This document shows, in pieces, positions 27,042 through 36,318 of a stretch of DNA of 64,000 nt. The stretch comes from Microbispora hainanensis (GTDB lineage: Bacteria > Actinomycetota > Actinomycetes > Streptosporangiales > Streptosporangiaceae). The stretch spans positions 992,001 through 1,056,000 of the forward strand of contig NZ_CP108086.1 in the NCBI RefSeq assembly GCF_036186745.1, in the 5' to 3' direction. Within the stretch, counting starts at the first letter, position 1; each line of letters starts with the position of its first letter. The notes under the pieces were generated by a model. It saw nothing but the letters and a program-made list of their open reading frames with translations, was not told the DNA's origin and ran no database searches. Both the position numbers and the translations under genes were made by a program.

Positions 27042-28208
27042 GTGACCCCCCTCTCCCCTGATCTGCCCGATCCGCTCACCCTCCTGCTCATCGAGGACGA
27101 CGCCGGCGACGCGTTTCTCGTCGAGGAGCTGCTGGCGAGCGCCGACAGGCCGCCGAAGATCACCTGGGCGCGGACCCTCGCCGAGGGGCGGGCGCGGCTC
27201 ACCGACGACGTGCAGTGCGTGCTCGTCGATCTCTCCCTTCCCGACGCGTCGGGGCTGGAGGCATTGCAGCAGGTCCTCGCCATGGCCACGGACACGGCGG
27301 TGCTCGTCCTCACCGGGCTCGGGGACGCGCACGTCGGCATCGAGGCGGTCGCCGCCGGAGCGCAGGACTTCCTCGTCAAGCAGGACGTGGACGCCCGGCT
27401 GCTGATCCGCGCCATCCGCTACGCCATCGAGCGCAAGCGCGCCGACCTCGCCATGCGTGAGCTTCTGCAGGAACGCATCGTCAGCAAGGAGAACTCCCGG
27501 CTCGAACGCGGCCTGCTGCCCGTCCCGCTGCTCGACCCCGCGCTCCTGCACCACCAGGCCCGCTATCTTCCCGGGCGTGCGGGCGGGCTGCTCGCGGGCG
27601 ACTTCTGGGACACGGTGCAGACACCCGACGGCGCGGTGCACGTGCTGATCGGCGACGTGTGCGGGCACGGTCCCGACGAGGCCGCCCTCGGCACGGCGCT
27701 GCGCATCGCCTGGCGCACGCTGGTCCTGGCCGGGCAGACCGGCAACGACGTGCTGCGCACGCTCGACACGCTGCTGCGGCACGAGCGCAAGTCGCCGGAG
27801 ATCTTCACCACGATGTGCACCGCGGCCATCGCCCCCGACCTGACCACCGCCCGCCTGCACGTGATCGGACACCCGCCGCCGCTGCTGCTGCGCGACGGCG
27901 AGCTCGGCGTGGTCACCGAGACGCCGTCGGGCCCGCCGCTCGGGATCTTCCCGGGCATCGAGTGGACGTCCATCGACGTCACCCTGGGCGACCGGTGGTC
28001 TCTGCTGCTCTACACCGACGGCCTGATCGAGGCCACGGTCGGGGAGAACCGCGACCTGCTCGGCACCGAGGGGCTCGCCAACCTGATCCGCGCCGCGGAC
28101 GGAATCGACCTCGACCGCATCATCGCCAGCCTCGACGGCGCCATGCACGACGACGTCGCGGCCGTCCTCGTGTCCCGGGGTGACGGCTCGCGGGGTGACG
28201 GCGCGTGA
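27042..28208 (+). CDS. Response regulator fused to PP2C-type (RsbU-like) phosphatase
   Basis: 388 aa. A receiver domain (~13-135; LLIEDDAGDAFLVEEL, phospho-acceptor in VLVDLSLPD, K in FLVKQDVD) is followed by a short helical linker and a SpoIIE/RsbU PP2C domain with metal-binding Asp residues in LLAGDFWD, IGDVCGHG, YTDGLIE and DDVAAVL. Phosphorylation probably gates dephosphorylation of a STAS antagonist. GTG 27042 has GAGAGG upstream and its stop overlaps the kinase GTG by 4 nt. The two STAS genes at 21.3-22.2 kb are candidate substrates. Confidence 0.9.
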   Translation: MTPLSPDLPDPLTLLLIEDDAGDAFLVEELLASADRPPKITWARTLAEGRARLTDDVQCVLVDLSLPDASGLEALQQVLAMATDTAVLVLTGLGDAHVGIEAVAAGAQDFLVKQDVDARLLIRAIRYAIERKRADLAMRELLQERIVSKENSRLERGLLPVPLLDPALLHHQARYLPGRAGGLLAGDFWDTVQTPDGAVHVLIGDVCGHGPDEAALGTALRIAWRTLVLAGQTGNDVLRTLDTLLRHERKSPEIFTTMCTAAIAPDLTTARLHVIGHPPPLLLRDGELGVVTETPSGPPLGIFPGIEWTSIDVTLGDRWSLLLYTDGLIEATVGENRDLLGTEGLANLIRAADGIDLDRIIASLDGAMHDDVAAVLVSRGDGSRGDGA

Positions 28209-29776
28209 GCTCGCCGGCCCCCCTGCCTCCGCTCACGCCGTCCGCCCGGGGCTCGCGCCTGCCGGTCGGCCGATGGTTCGTGCTCGCCGGAGCCGGCGTC
28301 CTGACCATATTCATGATCGCGGTCGCCGCCATCCTGCTCGCGCTATCCACGACGCACGAGGCCCGGGAGACCCTCGTCGACGCGGTGGACCCCGCCGCCC
28401 TGCAGACGCTGCGCATCGCCCGTGCGGTGCAGGCGCAGGAGGGCGCGATCCGCGGATACGGGCTCACCGGCGAGCAGCAGTATCTCGACGCCTACCGCCA
28501 GGGGGTCGCCGAGGAGCGCGCCGCGACCGGCGAGATCGCCAGGCTCGCCCCCCGGCTGCCCGAGGGGTACGGCGTGCGCCGCCAGATCCGCGCGATCGAC
28601 GACGCCACGACCGCCTGGCGGCGCGACTACGCCGAGCCCGTGGTCACGCGGACCCTCAAGAGCGGCCCCGGCTCGCTCACCGACCTGGCCAGGAACAACC
28701 TCCAGCGCTTCTCCGCGGTCAGGAGCGCGCTCGACACGCAGCAGGCCCTGCTCGGGCGGCTGCACGACGTCGCCAGAGACCGGCTCTACTCCGGCTGGAA
28801 CACCATCTATACAGCGGTCGCGGCGCTGGCCGGCGCGATGGTGCTGGCGATCGTGTTCTGCGCGCTGATCGTGCGCCGCACGGTCACGGGCCCGATCGCG
28901 CGGCTGACCCGGCAGGTCCGGGCGGTGGCGGCGGGCGACTTCGACCACGAGCTCGGGGTCGAGCGCCCGGCCGAGCTGTGGGAGCTGTCGGGTCACGTCG
29001 ACGGCATGCGCCGCCGGATCATGACCGAGTGGCGGTCGGCAGCCGAGGCCCGCCAGCAGCTCGCCGAGCAGGCCGAGGAGCTCAGGCGCTCCAACCGCGA
29101 GCTGGAGCAGTTCGCCTACGTGGCCAGCCACGACCTCCAGGAGCCGCTGCGCAAGGTGGCGAGCTTCACCCAGATGCTTGAGCAGCGTTACGCCGACCGG
29201 CTCGACGACCGTGCCCGGCAGTACATCGCCTTCGCCGTGGACGGCGCCCGCCGCATGCAGTTGCTGATCAACGACCTGCTCGACTTCTCGCGGGTGGGCC
29301 GGGTCGGCGGCGAACGCGCGGAGATGGACACGGGCGACGCCCTGGCCGCCGCCCTGCGCAACCTCGACGCCCGGCTCTCGGAGACCGGCGCGACGGTCAC
29401 CCACGACGACCTGCCGACGGTCGTCGGCAACCGCACGCTGCTGACCCAGCTCTTCCAGAACCTCGTCAGCAACGCGCTCAAGTTCCGCTCCGAGGAGCCT
29501 CCCCGCGTCCACATCGGCGTACGGCGGGACGGCGACATGTGGGAGTTCGCCTGCTCGGACAACGGGATCGGCGTCGAGGCGAAATACGCCGACCGCATCT
29601 TCCTGATCTTCCAGCGGCTGCACCCGAGGGACGTCTATCCCGGGACGGGCATCGGACTGGCCCTGTGCCGAAAAATCGTCGAATATCATGGCGGCCGGAT
29701 CTGGCTGGACACGAGCGAAGGCGCCGGAGCCACGTTCCGCTGGACCCTGCCGGCCATAGGAGATCCCGATGACTGA
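28205..29776 (+). CDS. CHASE3-HAMP sensor histidine kinase
   Basis: 523 aa. TM1 (~25-50), an extracytoplasmic helical CHASE3-like sensor (~50-205), TM2 (~208-230), HAMP, a coiled coil, HisKA with [16 protein letters not shown] (His phospho-site) and HATPase_c with [15 protein letters not shown] and GTGIGLALC. The ASHDLQEPL form is typical of phytochrome-like kinases paired with single-domain regulators. The overlaps with both flanking genes (4 and 8 nt) mark a three-gene signalling operon. The signal is unknown. Confidence 0.9.
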   Translation: MSSPAPLPPLTPSARGSRLPVGRWFVLAGAGVLTIFMIAVAAILLALSTTHEARETLVDAVDPAALQTLRIARAVQAQEGAIRGYGLTGEQQYLDAYRQGVAEERAATGEIARLAPRLPEGYGVRRQIRAIDDATTAWRRDYAEPVVTRTLKSGPGSLTDLARNNLQRFSAVRSALDTQQALLGRLHDVARDRLYSGWNTIYTAVAALAGAMVLAIVFCALIVRRTVTGPIARLTRQVRAVAAGDFDHELGVERPAELWELSGHVDGMRRRIMTEWRSAAEARQQLAEQAEELRRSNRELEQFAYVASHDLQEPLRKVASFTQMLEQRYADRLDDRARQYIAFAVDGARRMQLLINDLLDFSRVGRVGGERAEMDTGDALAAALRNLDARLSETGATVTHDDLPTVVGNRTLLTQLFQNLVSNALKFRSEEPPRVHIGVRRDGDMWEFACSDNGIGVEAKYADRIFLIFQRLHPRDVYPGTGIGLALCRKIVEYHGGRIWLDTSEGAGATFRWTLPAIGDPDD

Positions 29777-30206
29777 ATTCCGCCCGATCGAGGTTCTCCT
29801 GGTCGAGGACGACCCGGGCGACGTCCTGCTCTGCCAGGAGGCGTTCTCCTACAACAAGGTCGGCAACACCCTCCACGTGGTCAACGACGGCGAGCAGGCG
29901 CTGGCCTTCCTGCGCGGCGAGGGGACGTACGGCTCGGCGCCCCGGCCCGATCTCGTGCTGCTCGACCTCAACCTGCCTCGCGTGAACGGCTTCGAGGTGC
30001 TGGAGGAGGTCAAGAGGGACCCCGCGTTGCACACCATCCCCGTTGTGATCCTCACCACATCGGAGGCCGAGCAGGATATCCTGCGGGGATACAACTTGCA
30101 CGCAAACGCGTACATCACCAAACCAGTGGATTTCGACCAGTTCACCCGGGTAGTACGGCAGATCGATGAATTCTTCGTGACCGTGGTCAAACTGCCGGGG
30201 AAGTGA
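29769..30206 (+). CDS. Single-domain response regulator (Rcp1-type)
   Basis: 145 aa, a receiver only. Acidic pair EDDPGD, phospho-acceptor in [15 protein letters not shown], conserved T in ILTTSE and K in [10 protein letters not shown]. It lacks an output domain, like Rcp1/CheY proteins that work by protein contact. Its start overlaps the end of the kinase gene by 8 nt. The GTGA-N6-TCAC site for the next operon overlaps its stop codon. Confidence 0.88.
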   Translation: MTEFRPIEVLLVEDDPGDVLLCQEAFSYNKVGNTLHVVNDGEQALAFLRGEGTYGSAPRPDLVLLDLNLPRVNGFEVLEEVKRDPALHTIPVVILTTSEAEQDILRGYNLHANAYITKPVDFDQFTRVVRQIDEFFVTVVKLPGK

Positions 30207-30216
30207 CCGAGATCAC
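30203..30216. promoter_or_regulatory. CRP/GlxR-type site upstream of Sdh1-type operon
   Basis: GTGACCGAGATCAC matches the core GTGA-N6-TCAC exactly. It lies ~138 bp before the sdhC ATG, just after the response-regulator stop. sdh operons in Corynebacterium are known to be controlled by the CRP homolog GlxR. A small hairpin (GAGGAG/CTCCTC, 30223-30239) follows. Confidence 0.55.
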
Positions 30217-30353
30217 ATGGAGGAGGAGTGACGCTCCTCACACTTCATGATGTGCTCGTCGTAATGTGTGCCCCACCAAATACGCGCACGGCCTGAGCAG
30301 TACGGCGCGGTCGCTCCGGCGTGCGCGGAGTCAGTGAGGGTGGAAGGTCTCCG

Positions 30354-31157
30354 ATGACCCAGACAACGGCCGAGAGCGCGACAAGGAAACAACGCGCGCA
30401 GATCAGGGTGCGCACTCTTCGCACCGACCGATGGTGGCTGGCTCCGGCGCTCACGTTCGCCGGACTCTTCTTGTTCTTGATTTATGGCTTCTGGGCGATG
30501 TTCGACCTGAGCGTGCTGGCCGGATCGTACATCGCCCCCTTCTCGTCGCCCTGTCTGGCGGCGGCGACCTGCCCGGAGGGGGCCCGGTTGTTCGGGTTCG
30601 CTCCGTTCGGCGACTGGTACACCCTGCCGCCGGGACTGCTGATCCTCGCCTTCCCCGGCGGGTTCCGGTTCACGTGCTACTACTACCGCAAGTCGTACTA
30701 CCGCTCGTGGTGGCTGTCGCCGCCGGCCTGCGCCGTGGCCGAGCCGCACAGCAAGTACACCGGCGAGACGCGCCTGCCGCTGATCCTGCAGAACGTCCAC
30801 CGCTACTTCTTCTACGTGGCCGTGGTCATCGGTCTGATCCTGACGTACGACGCGGTGCTGTCGTTCCGCGACGAGAACGGCAACTGGGGACACGTCGGTC
30901 TCGGCTCGATCATCCTCGTCGTGAACGCCGTGCTGGTCCTTTGCTACACGTTCGGCTGCCACTCGTGCCGGCACATCACCGCCGGGCGCCTGAACCACTT
31001 CTCGAAGCACCCGCTGCGCTACAAGATGTGGACCCTGATCTCCAAGCTCAACGCCAGGCACCAGCAGTTCGCCTGGGCGTCCATGGCCTCGATCGTGATC
31101 GCCGACCTGTACGTCCGGCTCGTGGCCAAGGGCGTCATCAACTTCCCGTTCGCATAA
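30354..31157 (+). CDS. sdhC: Succinate dehydrogenase membrane subunit, mycobacterial Sdh1 type
   Basis: 267 aa, five or so membrane spans, resembling M. tuberculosis Rv0249c rather than b558 anchors. Notable is CYTFGCHSCRH (C197-H207), plus CYYYRKSYYRSWW (C108 onward) and NVHRYFFY. Mycobacterial Sdh1 has been reported to carry a membrane-embedded Rieske-type [2Fe-2S] cluster; these Cys/His residues are the natural ligand candidates. ATG 30354 was chosen for GGAAGG upstream. First gene of the operon with sdhA (10 nt downstream) and sdhB. Confidence 0.9.
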   Translation: MTQTTAESATRKQRAQIRVRTLRTDRWWLAPALTFAGLFLFLIYGFWAMFDLSVLAGSYIAPFSSPCLAAATCPEGARLFGFAPFGDWYTLPPGLLILAFPGGFRFTCYYYRKSYYRSWWLSPPACAVAEPHSKYTGETRLPLILQNVHRYFFYVAVVIGLILTYDAVLSFRDENGNWGHVGLGSIILVVNAVLVLCYTFGCHSCRHITAGRLNHFSKHPLRYKMWTLISKLNARHQQFAWASMASIVIADLYVRLVAKGVINFPFA

Positions 31158-31166
31158 GGATTTCAA

Positions 31167-33053
31167 GTGGAGCGTCACGAATACGACGTCGTCGTCATCG
31201 GAGCCGGTGGAGCGGGCCTCCGCGCGGCGATCGAGGCGCGGCAGCAGGGCAAGCGGACGGCGATCGTCTGCAAGTCGTTGTTCGGCAAGGCCCACACGGT
31301 CATGGCCGAGGGCGGCGCCGCGGCCGCGATGGGCAACGTCAACCCGAGCGACAACTGGATGGTGCACTTCCGCGACACCATGCGCGGAGGCAAGTTCCTC
31401 AACAACTGGCGCATGGCGGAGCTGCACGCCAAGGAGGCCCCGGACCGCGTCTGGGAGCTGGAGGCCTGGGGCGCGCTGTTCGACCGCACCAAGGACGGGA
31501 AGATCAGCCAGCGCAACTTCGGCGGCCACGAATACCCGCGCCTCGCCCACGTCGGCGACCGCACCGGCCTGGAGCTGATCCGCACCCTCCAGCAGCGCGT
31601 CGTCGCCCTGCAGCAGGAGGACGAGAAGCTGCACGGCGACCCCGAGGCGTACATCAAGGTCTTCGCCGAGTGCACGATCACCCGGCTGCTGAAGGACGGA
31701 GACGCCATCTCGGGGGCCTTCGGCTACTGGCGCGAGACGGGCGACTTCATCGTCTTCGACGCCCCCGCCGTGGTGCTGGCCACCGGCGGCATCGGCAAGT
31801 CGTACGTCGTCACGTCGAACTCCTGGGAGTACACCGGTGACGGTCACGCGCTGGCCCTGCTCGCCGGCGCGAAGCTCATCAACATGGAGTTCATCCAGTT
31901 CCACCCGACGGGCATGGTCTGGCCCCCGTCGGTGCGCGGCATCCTGGTGACCGAGTCGGTGCGCGGCGACGGCGGCGTCCTGCGCAACTCCGAGGGCCGC
32001 CGCTTCATGTTCGACTACATCCCGGACGTGTTCAAGGACAAGTACGCCACGACCGAGGAGGAGGCGGACCGCTGGTACAACGACCAGGCCAACAACCGGC
32101 GTCCGCCGGAGCTGCTGCCCCGTGACGAGGTGGCCAGGGCGATTAACGCCGAGGTGAAGGCCGGGCGCGGCTCACCGCAGGGCGGCGTGTTCCTCGACGT
32201 GTCCACCCGCCTGCCCGCCGCCGAGATCATCAGGCGGCTGCCGTCGATGCACCACCAGTTCAAGGAGCTGGCGGACGTCGACATCACCAAGGAGCCCATG
32301 CAGGTCGGCCCGACCTGCCACTACATCATGGGCGGCGTCGAGGTGGACGCCGACACCGGCGCGGCGTCGGTTCCCGGCCTGTTCGCGGCCGGCGAGGTCT
32401 CCGGCGGCATGCACGGCTCCAACCGGCTCGGCGGCAACTCGCTGTCCGACCTGCTGGTGTTCGGCCGCCGCGCCGGCGCGGGAGCCGCGGCGTACGTGGA
32501 CGGGCTGGCCAGGCGGCCGGCCGTGACCGGGATCGACGAGGCCAAGGCCGAGGCCCTGGCACCCCTGGAGCGGACCGGCGGGGAGAACCCGTACGAGGTC
32601 CACCACGAACTGCAGCGCACGATGAACGACCTGGTCGGCATCATCCGCAAGTCCGAGGAGATCAGCGAGGCCCTCCAGGTCATCGAGAAGCTCAAGGAGC
32701 GGGCCAAGAACACCGCCTCCTCGGGCAGCCGCATCTACAACCCCGGCTGGCACCTCGCGATCGACCTGCGCAACATGCTGCTGGTCAGCGAGTGCGTGGC
32801 GAAGGCCGCGCTGCTGCGGGAGGAGAGCCGCGGCGGTCACACCCGCGACGACTACCCCGGCATGTCGGCCGAGTGGCGGCGCAAGCTGCTGGTCTGCTCC
32901 GCGAATCCGGACGGCACGTCCATCACGGTCGAGGAGAAGATCCAGCCGTCCATGCGGGGCGACCTCATCAGCCTGTTCGAGCGCTCCGAGCTGGAGAAGT
33001 ACCTCACCGAGGAAGAGCTGGCGGAATACGACGCCGCGGTCAAGGAGTCGTGA
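31167..33053 (+). CDS. sdhA: Succinate dehydrogenase flavoprotein subunit, Sdh1 type
   Basis: 628 aa, very similar in layout to M. tuberculosis Rv0248c. FAD motif VVVIGAGGAGLRAAIEA, flavin attachment region KAHTVMAEGGAAAAMGN, substrate residues in IQFHPTGM and PTCHYIMGG, and GGMHGSNRLGGNSLSDLLVFGRR. GTG 31167 is preceded by AAGGA. The stop overlaps the sdhB ATG by one base (TGATG). It oxidises succinate and feeds electrons to SdhB. Confidence 0.93.
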   Translation: MERHEYDVVVIGAGGAGLRAAIEARQQGKRTAIVCKSLFGKAHTVMAEGGAAAAMGNVNPSDNWMVHFRDTMRGGKFLNNWRMAELHAKEAPDRVWELEAWGALFDRTKDGKISQRNFGGHEYPRLAHVGDRTGLELIRTLQQRVVALQQEDEKLHGDPEAYIKVFAECTITRLLKDGDAISGAFGYWRETGDFIVFDAPAVVLATGGIGKSYVVTSNSWEYTGDGHALALLAGAKLINMEFIQFHPTGMVWPPSVRGILVTESVRGDGGVLRNSEGRRFMFDYIPDVFKDKYATTEEEADRWYNDQANNRRPPELLPRDEVARAINAEVKAGRGSPQGGVFLDVSTRLPAAEIIRRLPSMHHQFKELADVDITKEPMQVGPTCHYIMGGVEVDADTGAASVPGLFAAGEVSGGMHGSNRLGGNSLSDLLVFGRRAGAGAAAYVDGLARRPAVTGIDEAKAEALAPLERTGGENPYEVHHELQRTMNDLVGIIRKSEEISEALQVIEKLKERAKNTASSGSRIYNPGWHLAIDLRNMLLVSECVAKAALLREESRGGHTRDDYPGMSAEWRRKLLVCSANPDGTSITVEEKIQPSMRGDLISLFERSELEKYLTEEELAEYDAAVKES

Positions 33054-33805
33054 TGGGATACAAGGCGAAGTTCCGCATCTGGCGCGGTGAGGGCGGCGAG
33101 GGCCGTCTGGAGGACTTCACGGTCGAGGTGAACGAGGGCGAGGTCGTCCTCGACATCATCCACCGGCTCCAGGCCACGCAGGCCCCCGACCTCGCGGTCC
33201 GCTGGAACTGCAAGGCCGGCAAGTGCGGCTCGTGCTCGATGGAGATCAACGGCAAGCCGCGCCTGGGATGCATGACCCGGATGTCCACCTTCGAGGAGAA
33301 CGAGACCATCACGGTCACGCCACTGCGGACGTTCCCCGTCATCAAGGACCTGGTGACGGACGTGTCGTTCAACTACCAGAAGGCCCGCGAGATCCCGTCG
33401 TTCACGCCGCCCGCCGACGTGAAGCCGGGCGAGTATCGCATGCAGCAGATCGACGTCGAGCGCTCGCAGGAGTTCCGCAAGTGCATCGAGTGCTTCATGT
33501 GCCAGAACGTCTGCCACGTGATCCGCGACCATGAGGAGAACAAGGCGAACTTCGCCGGTCCGCGCTACCTCATGCGGATCGCCGAGCTCGACATGCACCC
33601 GTACGACGTGGCGGACCGCAAGGAGTCGGCGCAGGATGAGCACGGCCTGGGCTACTGCAACATCACCAAGTGCTGCACCGAGGTCTGCCCCGAGCACATC
33701 AAAATCACCGACAACGCGCTGATCCCGATGAAGGAGCGCGTGGTCGACCGGAAGTACGACCCGCTGGTCTGGCTGGGCTCGAAGATCTTCAAGCGGCAGC
33801 GCTGA
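33053..33805 (+). CDS. sdhB: Succinate dehydrogenase iron-sulfur subunit, Sdh1 type
   Basis: 250 aa. Cluster motifs: WNCKAGKCGSCSM...C for [2Fe-2S], CIECFMCQNVCHV and CCTEVCPEHIKITD for the other two centres. It resembles Rv0247c. ATG overlaps the sdhA stop, so it is coupled. The operon ends with a strong intrinsic terminator 11 nt downstream. Confidence 0.93.
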   Translation: MGYKAKFRIWRGEGGEGRLEDFTVEVNEGEVVLDIIHRLQATQAPDLAVRWNCKAGKCGSCSMEINGKPRLGCMTRMSTFEENETITVTPLRTFPVIKDLVTDVSFNYQKAREIPSFTPPADVKPGEYRMQQIDVERSQEFRKCIECFMCQNVCHVIRDHEENKANFAGPRYLMRIAELDMHPYDVADRKESAQDEHGLGYCNITKCCTEVCPEHIKITDNALIPMKERVVDRKYDPLVWLGSKIFKRQR

Positions 33806-33816
33806 GATCCTGCAGG

Positions 33817-33857
33817 AAAGGCGCCGATCGGTCCCTCCGATCGGCGCCTTTCGTTTT
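33817..33857 (+). terminator. Intrinsic terminator of the Sdh1-type operon
   Basis: A perfect 15-bp stem (33817-33831 with 33837-33851), 5-nt loop TCCCT, then CGTTTT. One of the clearest Rho-independent terminators in the window. Confidence 0.92.
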
Positions 33858-33859
33858 AC

Positions 33860-33888
33860 TTACAGGTCATCGAGATGCGGACTAGCGT
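33860..33888 (+). promoter_or_regulatory. Promoter of the truncated ATPase gene
   Basis: TTACAG (33860-33865), 17-bp spacer, TAGCGT (33883-33888). The predicted start point falls at ~33895, on the ATA codon that begins the ATPase-like reading frame, which suggests a leaderless message. Confidence 0.45.
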
Positions 33889-33894
33889 TGGCTC

Positions 33895-34455
33895 ATACCG
33901 CTGATCAGCTTTACCGTCGAAAACTACCGATGTTTTGCGAAGCCACAGAAAGTGGAGCTGCGACCGATCACCGTGGTGCTCGGAAGAAACAATTCCGGAA
34001 AGAGTGCACTTGTCCGGACACCGCTCCTCTTGCAGGCGGGCATCCGTACGACGTCCCGCTCGCCCTTCGACCTCGATCAGCTGGGCGACGAGGCACCTGA
34101 CTTCCGCCACTTGGTGTACGGCAGTCGGCCTCACGGCAGCATCCGGCTCGGACTGGAGTGCGCCAGCGGGCCAGCCGACGACGCACGGAGCGTCGACGTC
34201 ACCGTGCAGAACATCGACGAGTGGCAGGACCAGGTCGTCAGGCAATTGACCGTCACATCGGGTTCCGCCACAACGACATTGACCTGGTTGGACGAGTACG
34301 AGCTCGAAGTCAACCTCGCCGACGCGGGCACCGGAGAGCTGATGGAACGCGCTGCGGCAGACGGCCGGCTGACGCAGTCCGACTTCGAGAAGCTCGGCGA
34401 GGGCATCGCCACTGAACTACGCCAGCTTCTCACCATGCTTCAACGAATCATCTAG
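33895..34455 (+). pseudogene. Truncated AAA ATPase (SMC/DUF3696-like N-terminus)
   Basis: ~186 aa. The frame reads (ATA)PLISFTVENYRCFAKPQKVELRPITVVLGRNNSGKSAL, i.e. the normal N-terminus of ABC/OLD-like AAA ATPases with Walker A GRNNSGKS. The in-frame stop at 33883 rules out a further upstream start, and the first conventional start codon (GTG 33952) would delete the N-terminal strand. The start is therefore ATA 33895 or CTG 33901, or has been lost. The protein stops before the signature and Walker B motifs, so it cannot form an ATPase site. GC is visibly lower than in neighbouring genes. A DUF262 gene follows 8 nt later. Probably a decayed, horizontally acquired cassette. Confidence 0.65.
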
Positions 34456-34463
34456 GGGATGCC

Positions 34464-35204
34464 GTGCCAGACCGTGACGGGAAGCTCAGATCCGTCCCGC
34501 AGAGATGGGAACTGGAGGCGTTGATCGAGAAAGTCGCGAGCGGTGCTATCCGTGTGCCGTTGTTCAGCCGCCCCTTCGTCTGGCGTCCACGGCAGATGAC
34601 CGCTCTCTTCGAGAGCATTGAGGACGGCTATCCCATCGGCAGCCTGGTCCTGTGGGAGCCTGCCGATGAGGTGGAGAGCATGAATGAGATTGGCGGGATT
34701 CCGATACCGCCGCCACCACCCGGCCTGCCGATCTGCTACGTGCTCGACGGACACCAGCGCCTGGCGACCCTTTTCGGCTGTCTGCGTGCTCCCGCGTCCG
34801 CACAGGCTTCCGCCGATGCCTGGATGTGGCGGATATACCGTGTTCTTGGCCTTCGACTATCCCGTGAAAGCCGCTATAGGCACTCGGGCCCGGTCGAGGC
34901 TCCTCCGCATTGGCTGCCACTCAGATCGGTGCTCAGGACGAAGGATTTCCTCTCCTACCAGCGCGTCCTTACCGGCATTGCGCGGGGGGAGGAACTTGAG
35001 GAGCTTCTCCACGAGGCGTACGACGTGAGTCACCGGATCAAGGATTATCGCATTCCCGTCGTCCGGGTGATCGGAGGATCCCCCTCCCAGGCGACCACCG
35101 TCTTCTCCCGGCTCAACAGCGCCGGCCTGTCACTGACCGTGGACGAACAGGCCACAGCGCACGAGTACACCGACGGCTCGGAAAGCGCTCAAGACAGCGG
35201 GTGA
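34464..35204 (+). CDS. DUF262 (GmrSD N-terminal-like) protein, probably truncated
   Basis: 246 aa. The DUF262 signatures are clear: QRWELEALIEKVASGAIRVPLFSRPFVW near the start, DGHQRLATLFG (the DGQQR motif) and VFSRLNSAGLSLTVDE near the end. Full-length family members continue with a long helical or HNH-bearing part; here the frame ends ~20 residues later with unrelated-looking sequence. DUF262 proteins use an NTP-dependent ParB/Srx-type fold and many act in phage defence (GmrSD cleaves modified DNA). Next to the ATPase fragment it looks like a disabled defence cassette. GC is lower than in flanking genes. Confidence 0.75.
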   Translation: MPDRDGKLRSVPQRWELEALIEKVASGAIRVPLFSRPFVWRPRQMTALFESIEDGYPIGSLVLWEPADEVESMNEIGGIPIPPPPPGLPICYVLDGHQRLATLFGCLRAPASAQASADAWMWRIYRVLGLRLSRESRYRHSGPVEAPPHWLPLRSVLRTKDFLSYQRVLTGIARGEELEELLHEAYDVSHRIKDYRIPVVRVIGGSPSQATTVFSRLNSAGLSLTVDEQATAHEYTDGSESAQDSG

Positions 35205-35205
35205 C

Positions 35206-36225
35206 TCAGCGGCGGGTCGTGGGGTCCTCGTCCTCAGGGCCGTGAGGCTGCTGCGGAAGGTTACCCGACCGGGTGGCCTCGGCCCAGGGGTCCGGCTGGG
35301 CATGCATCTGGGCCTGCTGCTGCGCCTGCATCTGGGCCTGCATCTGGGCGGGGTCGGCCACCGGATATCCGTACGGCTGGGGGTAGCCGTACTGCACCGG
35401 GTAGCCGTAGGGCTGCTGCGCATAGCCCACGGTGTAGGGCTGGACGGGCACGAAGCCCACCATCGGCGCGTAGCCGGGGGCGGCCGCCGCGGGGTAGGCC
35501 GCTGCCGCCGCCTCGGGTGCCGGCGTCCGCGCCGCGGCCGGGCCGCCCCGCCGTACGGCGGCGGCGTGCGCCATCCGGCGCAGCCGGCCCTCGAAGATCA
35601 GCCAGGCGATCAGCGCGATGCCCACGAGCACCCCGGCGGGGATGGCGAGCCGGTGGGCCAGCGTGGGCTTGTCATACTCGGGCGTCGCGTTGCGGATCTC
35701 GATCGGCACCGTCTGGGGATCGGGCTGCTCGAACGTCACACCGCTCGGGGTGGGGCTCTGCTGCGCCGCGTCCGGCGTCGGCCCGGTCGACGCCGGGGCC
35801 AGGCTCACCTCCCCGTCGTCCTCCGGGGTCGGGCTGGGGGGATCCGTGACGGGGGTGTCGGTCAGCGTCGGGATCGACTGCCCAGTGTTCTGCCCGGTGT
35901 TCTGTTCCGTCGTGGACGCGGGGGGAGCGGTCGTGGTCGTGACCGGCTTGGGCGACTTGCTCGGCGACGGCGTCGGCGTGATGGTGATGGTCTTGGTCAC
36001 CACGGGCTCGGCCGTGGGGCTCGCGCTCGGCGACGACCCGACCGGCGGCGTCTGGGTGACGGTCACCGTGACGACGGCGCACTGGGGGTCCGTGGTGGGG
36101 TCGCACGGCTCCACCGGCTCGGCGTTCGCGCCGATCATCGGGCCCACGGCCAGGACCGCCAGCGTGGCGATGGCCACGGACGCGGCAGCCGAGGACGCGG
36201 CTCTCAGGTACACGCGTCCGATCAC
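35206..36225 (-). CDS. Surface-type protein with Pro/Thr-rich stalk and Tyr/Gln-rich tail
   Basis: 339 aa from GTG 36225, 7 nt after AGGAGG. Signal-like N-terminus (SSAAASVAIATLAVLAVGPMIGANA), then a ~130-residue Pro/Thr/Ser-rich region containing EQNTGQNTGQS, one TM (IPAGVLVGIALIAWLIFEG) and a cytoplasmic tail rich in Ala, then PYGYP-type repeats and QAQMQAQQQAQM. I recognise no domain. It has its own promoter but sits at the end of the secretion cluster and shares the QNTGQNTG motif with the TrbL-like protein at 38526-41072, which suggests a role at the same machine. Confidence 0.75.
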   Translation of the reverse strand: MIGRVYLRAASSAAASVAIATLAVLAVGPMIGANAEPVEPCDPTTDPQCAVVTVTVTQTPPVGSSPSASPTAEPVVTKTITITPTPSPSKSPKPVTTTTAPPASTTEQNTGQNTGQSIPTLTDTPVTDPPSPTPEDDGEVSLAPASTGPTPDAAQQSPTPSGVTFEQPDPQTVPIEIRNATPEYDKPTLAHRLAIPAGVLVGIALIAWLIFEGRLRRMAHAAAVRRGGPAAARTPAPEAAAAAYPAAAAPGYAPMVGFVPVQPYTVGYAQQPYGYPVQYGYPQPYGYPVADPAQMQAQMQAQQQAQMHAQPDPWAEATRSGNLPQQPHGPEDEDPTTRR

Positions 36226-36264
36226 CGCTCGCCTCCTGTCGGCCCTGCTACGAGGTCAGAACCG

Positions 36265-36292
36265 ATTGTAGATTGGTAAAAGCACGAGCAAA
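36265..36292 (-). promoter_or_regulatory. Promoter of the 35206-36225 gene
   Basis: On the minus strand TTTGCT (36292-36287), 16 bp, TACAAT (36270-36265). The strong -10 implies a leader of about 33 nt and shows that this gene need not depend on the long upstream operon. Confidence 0.55.
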
Positions 36293-36318
36293 GCCCGATC
36301 TTGCGAACGATTCGGCGA

